Shown here piece after piece: positions 7,701-17,017 of a stretch of DNA of 48,841 nucleotides (position 1 is its first letter; every line of letters begins with the position of its first letter). Under the pieces are notes generated by a model, which did no database searches, was not told where the DNA came from, and worked only from the letters and a program-made list of their open reading frames with translations. A program made the position numbers and the translations under genes. Source of the stretch: Actinomycetota bacterium (lineage in GTDB: Bacteria; Actinomycetota; Coriobacteriia; Anaerosomatales; JAENZW01); the NCBI GenBank assembly GCA_016841065.1, contig JAENZW010000006.1:1-48841 (forward strand), written 5' to 3'.

Positions 7701-8926
7701 TGAGGATCGCTATCACCGGAATCGGCGCCGTCACGCCAGTCGGTATCGGTGCCGACACGATGTGGCAGTCGATCGCGAACGGCAGAAGCGGCATCACTCC
7801 GATCACGCATTTCGACGCGAGCGAGTACACGAGCCGAATCGCCGGATACATCCACGACTTCGATCCTTCGGTGGCCATCGACAGCAAGGAAGCCCGCCGC
7901 ATGGCTCGCTTTCAGCAGCTGGCCATGGTGGCGGCTGCCGAGGCGATGGAGGACTGCGGACTCGAGATCACCGACGACAACGCGGAGCGGGTTGGCGTCA
8001 TCGTCGGATCGGGTATCGGCGGGCTCCACATCATGGAGGAACAGACGGCGATCCTTCTGGAGCGCGGACCCTCCCGGATATCGCCGTTCCTCGTCCCGAT
8101 GATGATCGTGGACCTCGCGGCGGGCCAGATTTCCATCAAGTACGGCGCGAAGGGCGTCAACTACGCGCCTGTTTCCGCATGCTCCACCGGTAACCACGCG
8201 ATAGGGGAGGCCGCCGAGACGATCCGGCGCGGAATGGCTGACGTCATCATCGCAGGTGGTTTTGACGCCGGCGTCACGCCCCTTGGAGTCGCCGGATTCT
8301 GTGCCGCCCGGGCCTTGTCCACCCGCAACGACGACCCCACTGCAGCTTCGCGTCCCTTCGACACAGGTCGTGACGGATTCGTCATCGGTGAAGGCGGCGC
8401 CATCCTCGTCCTCGAGTCATGGGATCACGCAGTCGCGCGAGGAGCACACATCCGCGCCGAGGTTCTCGGCTACGGAGCGACCGCCGACGCCTACCACATC
8501 ACCTCACCCGCGCCCGATGGCAATGGTGCCATTCGCTCGATGTCCATGGCGCTGGGTCAGGCCGGACTATCGCCCGCCGATGTCGACTACGTGAACGCTC
8601 ACGGAACCTCCACCCAACTGGGCGACCTGGGAGAAACGCGCGCCATCAAGGCGGTCTTCGGCGCAGACACACCGCCCGTCTCTTCGACGAAGTCGATGAC
8701 CGGCCATCTTCTCGGTGGCGCCGGCGCGATGGAGGCGGCGATCTCGATCATGGCCATGGAGAACGGACTGCTGCCGCCGACGATCAACCTCACCGATCCC
8801 GACCCCGAGTGTGACCTCGACTATGTGCCGCTGGTGGCCCGCGCCTCTTCGGCAGATGTCGTGATGTCGAACTCGTTCGGGTTCGGTGGGCACAACGCCA
8901 CCCTCATCTTCGGCTCGGCTCGGTGA
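7697..8926 (+). CDS. fabF: Beta-ketoacyl-ACP synthase II
   Basis: FabF condenses acyl-ACP with malonyl-ACP during chain elongation. With the ATG at 7697 the protein is 409 residues, and the catalytic C162 (SACSTGNH), H302 (NAHGTSTQ), K332 and H337 (KSMTGHLLG) sit at nearly the same positions as in E. coli FabF. The open frame extends upstream to 7667, but GAGGGAG at 7683-7689 and the overlap with the previous stop support 7697. It closes the fatty acid block and overlaps rnc through GTGA. Confidence 0.96.
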   Translation: MMRIAITGIGAVTPVGIGADTMWQSIANGRSGITPITHFDASEYTSRIAGYIHDFDPSVAIDSKEARRMARFQQLAMVAAAEAMEDCGLEITDDNAERVGVIVGSGIGGLHIMEEQTAILLERGPSRISPFLVPMMIVDLAAGQISIKYGAKGVNYAPVSACSTGNHAIGEAAETIRRGMADVIIAGGFDAGVTPLGVAGFCAARALSTRNDDPTAASRPFDTGRDGFVIGEGGAILVLESWDHAVARGAHIRAEVLGYGATADAYHITSPAPDGNGAIRSMSMALGQAGLSPADVDYVNAHGTSTQLGDLGETRAIKAVFGADTPPVSSTKSMTGHLLGGAGAMEAAISIMAMENGLLPPTINLTDPDPECDLDYVPLVARASSADVVMSNSFGFGGHNATLIFGSAR

Positions 8927-9636
8927 CACCGTCCGCACATGATGCCGACTGGCTTGACGAAGCCGAACGGGTCGTCGGGTACCGTTTCGCCGATCGCGGA
9001 CTTCTCGCCGAAGCACTCACGCACCCGTCGTACTCAACAAACGAGCCGACTGACCCGCACTACGAGCGCCTGGAGTTTCTCGGGGATGCGGCACTTGGGC
9101 TCATCATCGTCGAGGAGATCCACCGGCGGTTCCCCCTTCTTGCCGAAGGCGGCATGACCAAGCTCAAGATCGGCGTAGTCTCCGGTCCCGTTCTTGCCGA
9201 AGCTGCGCAGAACCTCGGCCTGGGACCCGTGATCCGACTCGGCGACAGCGAACGTTCCGACGGCGGTCGTGGACGATCCTCGGCACTCGAGAATGCCTTC
9301 GAGGCAGTCGTGGGAGCCATCTACACGGACGCTGGGCTTGATGCCGCAAGAGAGTTCGTGCTGCGCGTGCTCGGCAATCTAATCGACCCGGCATTCCTCG
9401 ATGATCTTGAGCACCCGAAGTCCCGTCTCCAGGAGTTGCTCCAGTCCCGAGGTGAGGTCCCGGTGTACCGCATTGTTGCCGAGGTAGGCCCCCCGCATGA
9501 ACGCATGTTTCGCGCCGAAGTCCTTCTCGGCGAGCGTGTTCTTGGAACAGGTACGGGGACGTCGAAGAGAGCAGCGGAGATGGCAGCTGCCGAAGACGCG
9601 CTCGGAGCCCCTGACATCGCGGGTGAGAAGCCCTAG
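8923..9636 (+). CDS. rnc: Ribonuclease III
   Basis: RNase III cuts double-stranded RNA, including rRNA precursors and structured mRNAs. The 237-residue product has the nuclease signature ERLEFLGDA (48-56) with D55 and E127 at the catalytic spacing of 72 residues seen in E. coli, and a double-stranded RNA binding domain from about residue 165 to 228 ending in SKRAAEMAAAEDAL. The GTG start overlaps the fabF stop. The fab-rnc-smc-ftsY order matches that of Bacillus and many other Gram-positive bacteria. Confidence 0.96.
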   Translation: MTPSAHDADWLDEAERVVGYRFADRGLLAEALTHPSYSTNEPTDPHYERLEFLGDAALGLIIVEEIHRRFPLLAEGGMTKLKIGVVSGPVLAEAAQNLGLGPVIRLGDSERSDGGRGRSSALENAFEAVVGAIYTDAGLDAAREFVLRVLGNLIDPAFLDDLEHPKSRLQELLQSRGEVPVYRIVAEVGPPHERMFRAEVLLGERVLGTGTGTSKRAAEMAAAEDALGAPDIAGEKP

Positions 9637-9663
9637 CGGGCCGCTATCGCGTCCGCGGGCCTG

Positions 9664-9672
9664 TGCTAGAAT
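9664..9672 (+). promoter_or_regulatory. Candidate extended -10 promoter for smc
   Basis: TGCTAGAAT at 9664-9672 has the extended -10 form (TG, one base, TAGAAT) in the 96-base gap after rnc. No convincing -35 box is seen at the right spacing (CTATCG at 9644-9649). It would give a leader of about 55 bases before the smc GTG. Confidence 0.35.
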
Positions 9673-9732
9673 CCTGAGGTCGCGCTACGCGCATTCTGGT
9701 GTGTCGTCGCTGTCGGGGAGTCCGCTGAAAAC

Positions 9733-12700
9733 GTGCACCTCAAGTCGCTCATACTCAAGGGCTTCAAGTCCTTCGCGGACCGTACCGCTCTGTCCCTGGA
9801 GCCCGGTGTCACAGTCGTTGTCGGCCCCAACGGTTCAGGCAAGTCAAACATCTCCGACGGAGTCCTCTGGGTGCTCGGCGAACAGTCCGCGAAAGCACTC
9901 CGCGGACAAGCCATGGAGGATGTCATCTTTGCCGGGTCTTCGGCACGCCAGCCTGTCGGTGTGGCAGAAGTAGATCTCGTTCTCGACAACTCCGACGGTG
10001 CGCTGCCCCTCGAGTTCACTGAGGTCACGGTCACGCGCCGGATGTTCCGAAGCGGGGAGAGCGAGTATCTGGTCAACCAGAGCCCTTGCCGCCTCATGGA
10101 CATACACGAACTCCTCCACGACTCGGGTCTCGGGCGCGGCACGCACTCCATCATCAGCCAGGGACAACTCGACGAGATTCTGAACTCACGTCCCGAAGAC
10201 CGTCGTACACTCATCGAGGAGGCCGCTGGCGTCCTCAAGCACAAGAAGCGCCGCGAGCGAGCTCTGCGCAAGCTCACGGGGATGGACGCGCATCTCGAAC
10301 GTGCGCGGGACGTCGCCCGCGAGATCGACCGCCAGCTGCGCCCTCTGCAGAAACAGGCCGACCGCGCCCAGGAGCACTCGGGAATCCTTTCCGACCTGCG
10401 TGATATCGAGATCTCCCTCGGAGTCGACGATCTCCGCATGCTCCGTACCGAATGGGATGACCTCACCAAGGCAGAGCGCGAGAAGGACGCAGAGCATGAG
10501 CTGCTGCGTTACAGGCTTGCCGAGAAGGAACGTGACCTCGCGAAGTTCCAGTCTCTCCTCGAGGAGAAGGGTCTCTTCGTGGGCGATCTCTCGGAGCAGC
10601 GACGGCGACTTCAGTCCGTCCTGGAGAGAATCAACTCCGGGCTGCTGCTCCTCGAGGAAAAGGGCAAGAACCTCGTGGAGCGCCTCTCCGAACTCCGTCA
10701 GAAGCTCCACCAGAGCGAGACCCGCGCTTCCATGCGCGATGAGGAACTCACGAAGCTGCGTGAGGAACGAACCACTACTGATGCTCAGCTCAAAGCCCAC
10801 TACGCGAGTCTCTCCGAGCTGCGCAGGGAGACCGAGACCTCCAAGAAGGAGCGAATGGCCGCCGACGAGAGCCTCGGTTCCGTCAACGCCTCCATCCGTC
10901 GCGCTCGCAAGGAACTCGAGGATGGCCGCGCCCAACTGACGACCCTCGATCAGACTCTCGCGGCCTCGCAACTCGAGTCCGAGCTTCTGCGCGAGCGCCA
11001 AGTTGAGCTAGCGGAGTCGCGCACGGCCCTTGCGGACACGCTTGCCGCTCGCCGGACGCGACTCGATCAGCTCACATCCGCCCAGAACCACGCCAAGAAG
11101 GAGCGTGCCCTCGCAGAAGCGGAGGTCGACAAGCGAGTCCGCGTGCTGGAGACCCGACGCCACGACCTCACTGAACGGCGAGACGGACTCGGCGCCGCGC
11201 GCGCTGAGATACGTGGTCTTGAAGAGGTTGACCGTGCGGTCGCCACTGCATCCCCGGGCGTGGCGTGGGCGCTTGCCAAGGGGGGAGAGATCCCCGGGCT
11301 CATCGGTCCCTTGGCTGAGCACATCTCCGTCGTCCCCGCTCTCGAACCCCTGGTAGAGAAGATTCTTGGCTCCGACGTCTTCGCGCTGCTCGTTTCCGAT
11401 CAGGCGTCCGCTGTCGCGCTAGCCGAGGCGATCTCGCAGCAAGCCGAGGGCGACGTCTCGCTCATCCCGGTCGCACAGCAGGAATCCTTCACCGCACCCT
11501 CCAATGCCCCCGGATCGGCCCTCGTCGACTCCGTCTCCTGCGAGGCAGATCTTCGGCCAGGCATCGAGGCACTACTCGGGGACGTGCGGCTCGTCGACAC
11601 TCTCGCCGATGCGCTGCTCGCCTCCCGCACTGTACCTGGCCCCCGATACGCTGCACCGGACGGCTCGATCGTATGGCCCAACGGCAAGATCACGCTGGGG
11701 CGAGGATCTTCTGACGCCGCAAGCGTCCTGGCGAGACGTCGTCGTATCAATCAGCTCAAGGATGACGTGGACGCCCTCGACGCGCAGGTCGGCGAGTCCG
11801 AGTCCATCGTCTCCGCTGCCGAAGAGGCCCTGAACGCTGCGCAACAGGAGGCACTCGACCTTGGACAGGCGCTTGCCGGCTTCACCGGCGAGTACGAGTC
11901 ACTGCGCGAGGAACTCGGCCGACTCGAGCAGAACCTCACGTCCTTCGACAGAGAATCCGAGCGCGTAGACAGGCGAGTCCAGGAGATCGAGGAGCGCGCA
12001 TCGCGCGAGGCTCCCGGACGCGACGAGTGTGTCAAGACGATCGAAGCGGCCGAGACGGACCTAGAGCGACTTGAAGAGGAAGCGGCGGTCGCCCGCGAGC
12101 GACGCGACACGCGCTTTCGGGAAGAGGCGGCCATCAACGAAAGGCTGTCTCAATGCCAGGTGGACATCGCTACCGTCTCGGAGCGCGAGGTTCATCTCAA
12201 GCGCCAAGTCAACACGATCACTTCCGAACTCGAGGAGCTCGGGCGGACCGTCGTATCCGCCCGTGAAACCGAACGCGCCCTTGAGCTGCTGCGCGATCGG
12301 GTCCAGCCGGTGCACGACCTGTACTCGGCGCTCCTCGAACGCGCAGAACACTGGGCCCACAAACTCCGGGACCGAGCACGCTTCGAACAGGCTGACTCTG
12401 AGTCCCTCCGTACCACCATCCACGACGCCCAAGATGCCGTCCGCGCAGCCCAGACCGATGTCGAGACCCACGCTGGGGGCATGACAGACCTGCGTGTCCT
12501 CAAGGGCCAGCTCGAGGTGCGTGTCTCGCAGGCAACCGCCCACATCGTCGAGGAACTTGCTGTTCCGATCGAGCGTGCGCTCGACGTCCCCGAGTTGGAG
12601 GATCGCCACGCAGCCGAGGATCGCGCTCACAGACTCCGCAAGAGAATCGAGAATCTCGGACCGGTGAACCCGATCGCGATGCAGGAGTACGAGAGCCTCA

Positions 12701-13290
12701 GACAACGACGTGACTTCTTGACGACGCAGGTCGAGGATCTAGCGGAGAGCCGGAAGGCGCTCTCCAAGATCATCGCCGCGATTGACCGCAAGATCAGAGA
12801 ACGCTTCTTCGAAACCTTCGAAGAGGTCGACACCCACTTCCAGAACGTCTTCTCAGTCCTGTTTCCGGGCGGACACGCTTCGCTCGCGCTCACCGACCCG
12901 GAAGATCCAGAGAACACCGGCGTCGAGGTCATCGCACAACCGCTCGGCAAGAAGCTCCAGAAGATGTCGCTCCTATCGGGCGGCGAGAAGTCCCTCACCG
13001 CTCTGGCGCTACTGTTCGCCGTGTACCGCACGCGACCGTGCCCGTTCTACATCCTCGACGAAGTCGAGGCGGCGCTCGACGACACGAACCTGCGCCGGTT
13101 CATCGCCTTTGTCGACAGCATGCGCACCCACACGCAGTTCATCATCGTGACGCACCAGCGGCGGACCATGGAGATGGCTGACGTGCTCTACGGCGTATCG
13201 ATGCAGTCCGACGGCGTGAGCAAGATTGTCAGTCAGAAGCTCGAACGCAAAGTGAAGGCGGAGTCCGACGATGAGCACGCCCTGGTTTAA
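9733..13290 (+). CDS. smc: Chromosome segregation protein SMC
   Basis: SMC is the condensin ATPase that organises and separates chromosomes with ScpA and ScpB. The 1185-residue product has the full architecture: Walker A GPNGSGKS (31-38), long coiled-coil arms, a hinge at about residues 507-655, the second coil, and the C-terminal head with the ABC signature LSGGEK (1081-1086) and Walker B FYILDE with D1109 and E1110. The GTG at 9733 starts the canonical MHLKSLILKGFKSF segment, with GGGGAG at 9715-9720. Its end overlaps ftsY by 20 bases in another frame. scpA and scpB are not in the window. Confidence 0.97.
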   Translation: MHLKSLILKGFKSFADRTALSLEPGVTVVVGPNGSGKSNISDGVLWVLGEQSAKALRGQAMEDVIFAGSSARQPVGVAEVDLVLDNSDGALPLEFTEVTVTRRMFRSGESEYLVNQSPCRLMDIHELLHDSGLGRGTHSIISQGQLDEILNSRPEDRRTLIEEAAGVLKHKKRRERALRKLTGMDAHLERARDVAREIDRQLRPLQKQADRAQEHSGILSDLRDIEISLGVDDLRMLRTEWDDLTKAEREKDAEHELLRYRLAEKERDLAKFQSLLEEKGLFVGDLSEQRRRLQSVLERINSGLLLLEEKGKNLVERLSELRQKLHQSETRASMRDEELTKLREERTTTDAQLKAHYASLSELRRETETSKKERMAADESLGSVNASIRRARKELEDGRAQLTTLDQTLAASQLESELLRERQVELAESRTALADTLAARRTRLDQLTSAQNHAKKERALAEAEVDKRVRVLETRRHDLTERRDGLGAARAEIRGLEEVDRAVATASPGVAWALAKGGEIPGLIGPLAEHISVVPALEPLVEKILGSDVFALLVSDQASAVALAEAISQQAEGDVSLIPVAQQESFTAPSNAPGSALVDSVSCEADLRPGIEALLGDVRLVDTLADALLASRTVPGPRYAAPDGSIVWPNGKITLGRGSSDAASVLARRRRINQLKDDVDALDAQVGESESIVSAAEEALNAAQQEALDLGQALAGFTGEYESLREELGRLEQNLTSFDRESERVDRRVQEIEERASREAPGRDECVKTIEAAETDLERLEEEAAVARERRDTRFREEAAINERLSQCQVDIATVSEREVHLKRQVNTITSELEELGRTVVSARETERALELLRDRVQPVHDLYSALLERAEHWAHKLRDRARFEQADSESLRTTIHDAQDAVRAAQTDVETHAGGMTDLRVLKGQLEVRVSQATAHIVEELAVPIERALDVPELEDRHAAEDRAHRLRKRIENLGPVNPIAMQEYESLRQRRDFLTTQVEDLAESRKALSKIIAAIDRKIRERFFETFEEVDTHFQNVFSVLFPGGHASLALTDPEDPENTGVEVIAQPLGKKLQKMSLLSGGEKSLTALALLFAVYRTRPCPFYILDEVEAALDDTNLRRFIAFVDSMRTHTQFIIVTHQRRTMEMADVLYGVSMQSDGVSKIVSQKLERKVKAESDDEHALV

Positions 13291-14185
13291 GCGCCTCTCT
13301 GAAGGGCTCACCCGCAGTCGCGAACGCCTCGAAGGCCAACTGAACGTCCTTCTCCGACGCGGTCCGGACGTGGACGAGACGTTCTGGGAGGAACTCGAGG
13401 ACGCCCTCGTCGGATCGGACATGGGCATCACTGCGGTCACCGAGATAGTTGCGCGACTCCGCGACCTTGCTGCCCGTCGAGCCCTACCCGACGCGCACTC
13501 GGTGATTGCCCTCCTTGCCGAAGAGATAGCGGCCGAATTCCCTTCGGAATACGCAGACTTCCTGTCCGAGACCCCCGTCACCATCCTCGTCGTCGGCGTA
13601 AACGGGACAGGGAAGACCACGACCGTCGGCAAACTCGCAAAGGAGTCCGTCGATTCCGGCCGAAGAGTCCTTCTCGGATCCGCGGACACCTTTCGCGCAG
13701 CCGCTGCCGAGCAGCTGGACATCTGGGCTGAACGCGCGGGCGTCCCAGTCGTTCGTCGTGATCGGGGAGCGGACCCGGCTGCAGTGGTATTCGACACGCT
13801 CCACCAGGCAACGGCCGACGGTTCCGACATCGCGCTCATTGACACCGCCGGCAGGTTGCACACCTCGACTGACCTCATGAGAGAGCTCCAGAAGGTCCAG
13901 AGGGTTGCAGAACGCGAGAGCACAGCACCAGTCAGAGTGCTACTTGTGATGGACGCCACCACGGGACAGAACGGTCTTCAGCAGGCTCGCGAGTTCAATT
14001 CAGCCCTTGGCGTGGACGGCATTGCCCTGACGAAACTCGATGGCACGGCAAAGGGCGGCATCGCGGTGGCAATCGCCCGCGAGCTAGACATCCCTATCCT
14101 GCGGATCGGGGTCGGCGAGGGGCTCGCCGATCTCAAGCCGTTCAGCGCCCCAGACTTCGCTGCGGCGCTGATTGGCGAGGCCTGA
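13271..14185 (+). CDS. ftsY: Signal recognition particle receptor FtsY
   Basis: FtsY is the membrane-associated GTPase that receives SRP-ribosome complexes. The 304-residue protein consists of the N and G domains: G1 GVNGTGKT (109-116), DTAGR (191-195) and TKLDGTAKGG (254-263). The long acidic A domain of E. coli FtsY is missing, as is usual in Gram-positive relatives, and membrane contact would rely on the basic amphipathic start (PWFKRLSEGLTRSRERL). The ATG lies inside the end of smc, suggesting coupled translation. Two downstream genes, a signal peptidase and ffh, belong to the same export route. Confidence 0.96.
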   Translation: MSTPWFKRLSEGLTRSRERLEGQLNVLLRRGPDVDETFWEELEDALVGSDMGITAVTEIVARLRDLAARRALPDAHSVIALLAEEIAAEFPSEYADFLSETPVTILVVGVNGTGKTTTVGKLAKESVDSGRRVLLGSADTFRAAAAEQLDIWAERAGVPVVRRDRGADPAAVVFDTLHQATADGSDIALIDTAGRLHTSTDLMRELQKVQRVAERESTAPVRVLLVMDATTGQNGLQQAREFNSALGVDGIALTKLDGTAKGGIAVAIARELDIPILRIGVGEGLADLKPFSAPDFAAALIGEA

Positions 14186-14186
14186 T

Positions 14187-14735
14187 ATGGCCTGGCAGTT
14201 CATTCGCCCCGGATCTCGCACCGATCGGATTGCGCTGATTCTTGTCTTCCCACTGCTCTTCTTCCTCGTTCTCATCGCCATTCTGTTCTCCACGCTCTAT
14301 ACGACCGCGCAAGTTGAAGGTGAGTCCATGCTGCCCGGGCTTTCGCCAGAAGATCGGGTCCTCGTCCGCACGTCGTACAAGCAACCCGTGCACAGCGACG
14401 TGATCGTGTTCCGCGGAGGAAACGACGTCGAGGTAGTCAAACGCGTGATCGGCCTTCCGGGTGACATCATCGAAATGCGGGCCGGCCGTGCTCTCCTGAA
14501 CGGCTTCCCCGAGACGGGTGGCTACGCACTTCTACATGACGATGCTGACCTCTCTCACGGGCCGTACACGGTGCCTCAGGACTCCTACTACGTTGCGGGC
14601 GACAACAGGCCTGTTTCCTTGGATAGTAGGATCTACGGGGCCGTGCCCGAAGGCCGAGTCCTCGGCGAAGCGATCCTCATCTACTGGCCACTCTCACACT
14701 TCGGTCGCGTTGACCGTGCGGGGATGTCCGACTAG
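14187..14735 (+). CDS. lepB: Signal peptidase I (first of two)
   Basis: Signal peptidase I removes signal peptides from exported proteins at the outer face of the membrane. The ATG at 14187 is preferred over a TTG at 14172 because GCGAGG at 14175-14180 is well spaced. The 182-residue product has one N-terminal membrane segment (about 15-37), the catalytic S47 in EGESMLPG, the general base K85 in VVKRVIGLPGD, and the GDNRPVSLDSR box (138-148). The ATG begins one base after the ftsY stop, and the gene is followed by ffh. A second, distinct copy lies at 18278, so the two may differ in substrates or expression. Confidence 0.92.
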   Translation: MAWQFIRPGSRTDRIALILVFPLLFFLVLIAILFSTLYTTAQVEGESMLPGLSPEDRVLVRTSYKQPVHSDVIVFRGGNDVEVVKRVIGLPGDIIEMRAGRALLNGFPETGGYALLHDDADLSHGPYTVPQDSYYVAGDNRPVSLDSRIYGAVPEGRVLGEAILIYWPLSHFGRVDRAGMSD

Positions 14736-14782
14736 GGTCTGAGAGCACCCTGGACACCGAGCGTCGAAAGGATCCTAGAAAC

Positions 14783-16123
14783 GTGTTCGAGAATCTGAGC
14801 CAACGACTGCAGGACGTCTTCGCGAACCTCACCGGCAAGGGACGATTGTCCGAGGCCGACGTTGACGCGGCGATGCGCGAGATACGTCTCGCCCTGCTCG
14901 AGGCGGACGTCAACTTCAAGGTCGTCAAGGAGTTCGTCGCGTCCGTGAGGGAGCGTGCCATCGGTCAGGATGTCATGCGCAGCCTGACCCCGGGACAGAC
15001 TGTGATCGGAATCGTCCTGGACGAACTCACGGGTCTGCTCGGCGAGACGAACGCGAGGCTCACGCTCACCGGCAGGATCCCAAACATCGTCCTTGTCGTG
15101 GGCCTGCAAGGCTCAGGCAAGACTACGGCCACCGCAAAACTCGCGAACCTCATGAGAAAGCAGGGCAAGCGACCCCTCATGGTGGCGTGTGACGTGTACC
15201 GACCCGCGGCCATCGACCAGCTCGAGGCTCTCGGCAAAGAACTCGACATTCCGGTCTACCGTGGTCAGGGAACCGACGCCGTCGCCATCGCCCAGGCCGG
15301 TGTCAAAGAAGCCGTGGCCAACATGCGTGATCTCGTCATCGTGGACACAGCCGGTCGTCTCCACATCGACGAGGAGATGATGGACGAGGTCGTACGCATC
15401 AAGAACGCGGTCGCACCCGATCAGATCCTGATGGTCGTGGACGCCATGACCGGCCAGGACGCCGTCACGACAGCTAATGCCTTCGCAAGTCAGGTCGACT
15501 TCGACGGAGTCGTGATGACCAAGCTCGACGGCGATGCCCGTGGGGGCGCAGCCCTCTCGGTGCGCAGCGTCACCGGGAAGCCCATCTTGTTTGCCAGTCT
15601 CGGCGAGAAGCTCGACTCGCTCGAAGCGTTTCATCCGGACCGCATGGCCAAACGGATACTCGGCATGGGCGACGTCGTCGGACTTATCGAGAAGGCACAG
15701 GAGAACATCGAGACCGAGGATGCGGAGGCGTTGGAGGCGAGGCTCCGCACCTCTGACTTCTCGCTGGACGACTTCCTCGTTCAGCTTCGCCAGATCAAGA
15801 AGATGGGCGGCATGTCTGCTCTCCTCGGCATGCTTCCAGGCATGGGTAAGCTCAAGGGCGGCGTACCGGAGATCGACGAGAGGCAGATGGACCGCGTCGC
15901 GGCAATCATCCACTCGATGACGGCGAAGGAGCGCCGAAAGCCGCAGATCATCAATGGTTCACGCCGTGAACGCATCGCGCGCGGCTCGGGCGTGACCGTA
16001 CCTGAGGTCAACCAGCTTCTGAAGCAGTTTGCCGAAGCGAGGAAGCTCATGAAGCAGTTTCAGAAGAGCGGGGGGAAGGGTCTGCGGGGCATGAAGCTGC
16101 CACCCGGACTCGGTCAGTTCTAG
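14783..16123 (+). CDS. ffh: Signal recognition particle protein Ffh (SRP54)
   Basis: Ffh binds signal sequences with 4.5S RNA and delivers ribosomes to FtsY. The 446-residue protein has an N-terminal helical bundle, G1 GLQGSGKT (107-114), DTAGR (188-192), TKLDGDARGG (246-255) and a methionine-rich M domain from about 325 to 432 (for example MGGMSALLGMLPGMGK). A GTG start at 14783 fits AAAGGA upstream. In Bacillus ylxM precedes ffh; here that helix-turn-helix gene is absent and a signal peptidase gene takes its place. Confidence 0.97.
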   Translation: MFENLSQRLQDVFANLTGKGRLSEADVDAAMREIRLALLEADVNFKVVKEFVASVRERAIGQDVMRSLTPGQTVIGIVLDELTGLLGETNARLTLTGRIPNIVLVVGLQGSGKTTATAKLANLMRKQGKRPLMVACDVYRPAAIDQLEALGKELDIPVYRGQGTDAVAIAQAGVKEAVANMRDLVIVDTAGRLHIDEEMMDEVVRIKNAVAPDQILMVVDAMTGQDAVTTANAFASQVDFDGVVMTKLDGDARGGAALSVRSVTGKPILFASLGEKLDSLEAFHPDRMAKRILGMGDVVGLIEKAQENIETEDAEALEARLRTSDFSLDDFLVQLRQIKKMGGMSALLGMLPGMGKLKGGVPEIDERQMDRVAAIIHSMTAKERRKPQIINGSRRERIARGSGVTVPEVNQLLKQFAEARKLMKQFQKSGGKGLRGMKLPPGLGQF

Positions 16124-16149
16124 CACAGCGACTGTCCCGCGCGAACGCT

Positions 16150-16178
16150 TTGACCCACCAGGGGGTATGGCGTATCAT
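16150..16178 (+). promoter_or_regulatory. Sigma-A-type promoter for rpsP operon
   Basis: TTGACC (16150-16155) and TATCAT (16173-16178) are separated by the ideal 17 bases, between the ffh stop and rpsP. Transcription should begin near 16185, upstream of the hairpin at 16202-16222. This is among the clearest promoters in the window. Confidence 0.7.
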
Positions 16179-16201
16179 GAGCAATCGTTTTGCGTTCACG
16201 T

Positions 16202-16222
16202 GGCCCCTTCGGGGCCGCTTTT
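16202..16222 (+). terminator. Terminator-like hairpin in the rpsP leader (attenuator candidate)
   Basis: GGCCCC (16202-16207) pairs with GGGGCC (16211-16216) around a TTC loop and is followed by GCTTTT. It lies about 17 bases after the predicted start of the rpsP transcript and ends four bases before the GGAGGTGA ribosome binding site (16226-16233). It could terminate ffh read-through, attenuate rpsP, or both. Confidence 0.6.
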
Positions 16223-16237
16223 CACGGAGGTGAATCG

Positions 16238-16756
16238 TTGGCAGTAAAGATCCGACTCACACGCGCTGGCGCCAAGAAGGCGCCGTTCTACCGTATCGTT
16301 GCGGCAGACTCACGCGCACCGCGCGATGGCCGCTTCATTGAGGTACTGGGACGCTACAATCCCCGCACCGATCCAAGCTTCATCGAGATGGACATTGAGA
16401 AGGTCGAGGCATGGGTGGCCAAAGGCGCCCAGATGAGCGATACCGTTGCGCGCTTGCTCGTCATCGCGAAGTCTCCCGACGGCCCCAAGCCCACGGGCAA
16501 GGTCAAGGTCTCCAAGAAGGCCGCCGCGAAGGCTGAGGCCGACAAGAAGGCCGCCGAGAAGCCCGTCGAGAAGCCAGCTCCCGCCGAAGAGGCCGCCGCA
16601 CCCGAAGCTGAAGCCGAGGAAGCTCCCGTGGCCGAAGAGGCCGCCGCACCCGAAGCTGAAGCCGAGGCCGAAGAGGCCCCTGTGGCCGAAGAGGCCGCTG
16701 AGCCCGAAGTCGAAGCCGAAGAGGCGCCCGCCGAAGAGGCCGTCACAGAAGAGTAG
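16238..16756 (+). CDS. rpsP: Ribosomal protein bS16 with long charged C-terminal extension
   Basis: bS16 is a small-subunit assembly protein. The TTG at 16238 is the start, set by GGAGGTGA at 16226-16233; the open frame back to 16190 is not coding. Residues 1-83 match the S16 core ([30 protein letters not shown]). The usual protein is about 80-100 residues, but this one is 172: a lysine-rich stretch (about 88-113) is followed by an acidic Ala/Glu/Pro tail (114-172) built from imperfect repeats. The tail is likely disordered; its effect on the ribosome is unknown. khpA, rimM and trmD follow in the classical operon order. Confidence 0.93.
   Translation: MAVKIRLTRAGAKKAPFYRIVAADSRAPRDGRFIEVLGRYNPRTDPSFIEMDIEKVEAWVAKGAQMSDTVARLLVIAKSPDGPKPTGKVKVSKKAAAKAEADKKAAEKPVEKPAPAEEAAAPEAEAEEAPVAEEAAAPEAEAEAEEAPVAEEAAEPEVEAEEAPAEEAVTEE
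16583..16667 (+). repeat. Tandem repeat encoding the S16 acidic tail
   Basis: A 37-base unit at 16583-16619 recurs exactly at 16631-16667 (48-base period, in frame), with a degenerate third copy from 16685. Each encodes an acidic [12 protein letters not shown]-like module, so unit number could vary between strains by slippage. Confidence 0.85.
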
Positions 16757-16764
16757 GCGGACTC

Positions 16765-17013
16765 ATGCCCCGAACCGCAAACACACAGAAGCTTCTCCAG
16801 TATCTCGTGACGTCGCTCGTCGATGAGCCCGAAGGAGTCAACATCACCCAGCGAGAAGGCGACGGTACGCTTGCCTTCGAGATCTCGGTGGCCGCTGACG
16901 ACGTCGGCAAAGTGATCGGCCGTCAGGGCCGCATCATCAAGGCGATTCGCACCTTGTTGCGTGCGGCCGGGAGCGTCAACGGAGAGCACATCGACGTCGA
17001 CGTCCTCGGCTAG
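16765..17013 (+). CDS. khpA: KH-domain RNA-binding protein KhpA (YlqC)
   Basis: An 82-residue single KH domain protein with the RNA-binding GRQG loop in KVIGRQGRIIKAIRTLL. Between rpsP and rimM it occupies the position of ylqC/khpA in Bacillus and Streptococcus, where the protein pairs with KhpB in RNA binding and cell-wall control. KhpB (Jag) is not in the window. It lies eight bases after rpsP and shares its operon. Confidence 0.9.
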   Translation: MPRTANTQKLLQYLVTSLVDEPEGVNITQREGDGTLAFEISVAADDVGKVIGRQGRIIKAIRTLLRAAGSVNGEHIDVDVLG

Positions 17014-17017
17014 GCCT

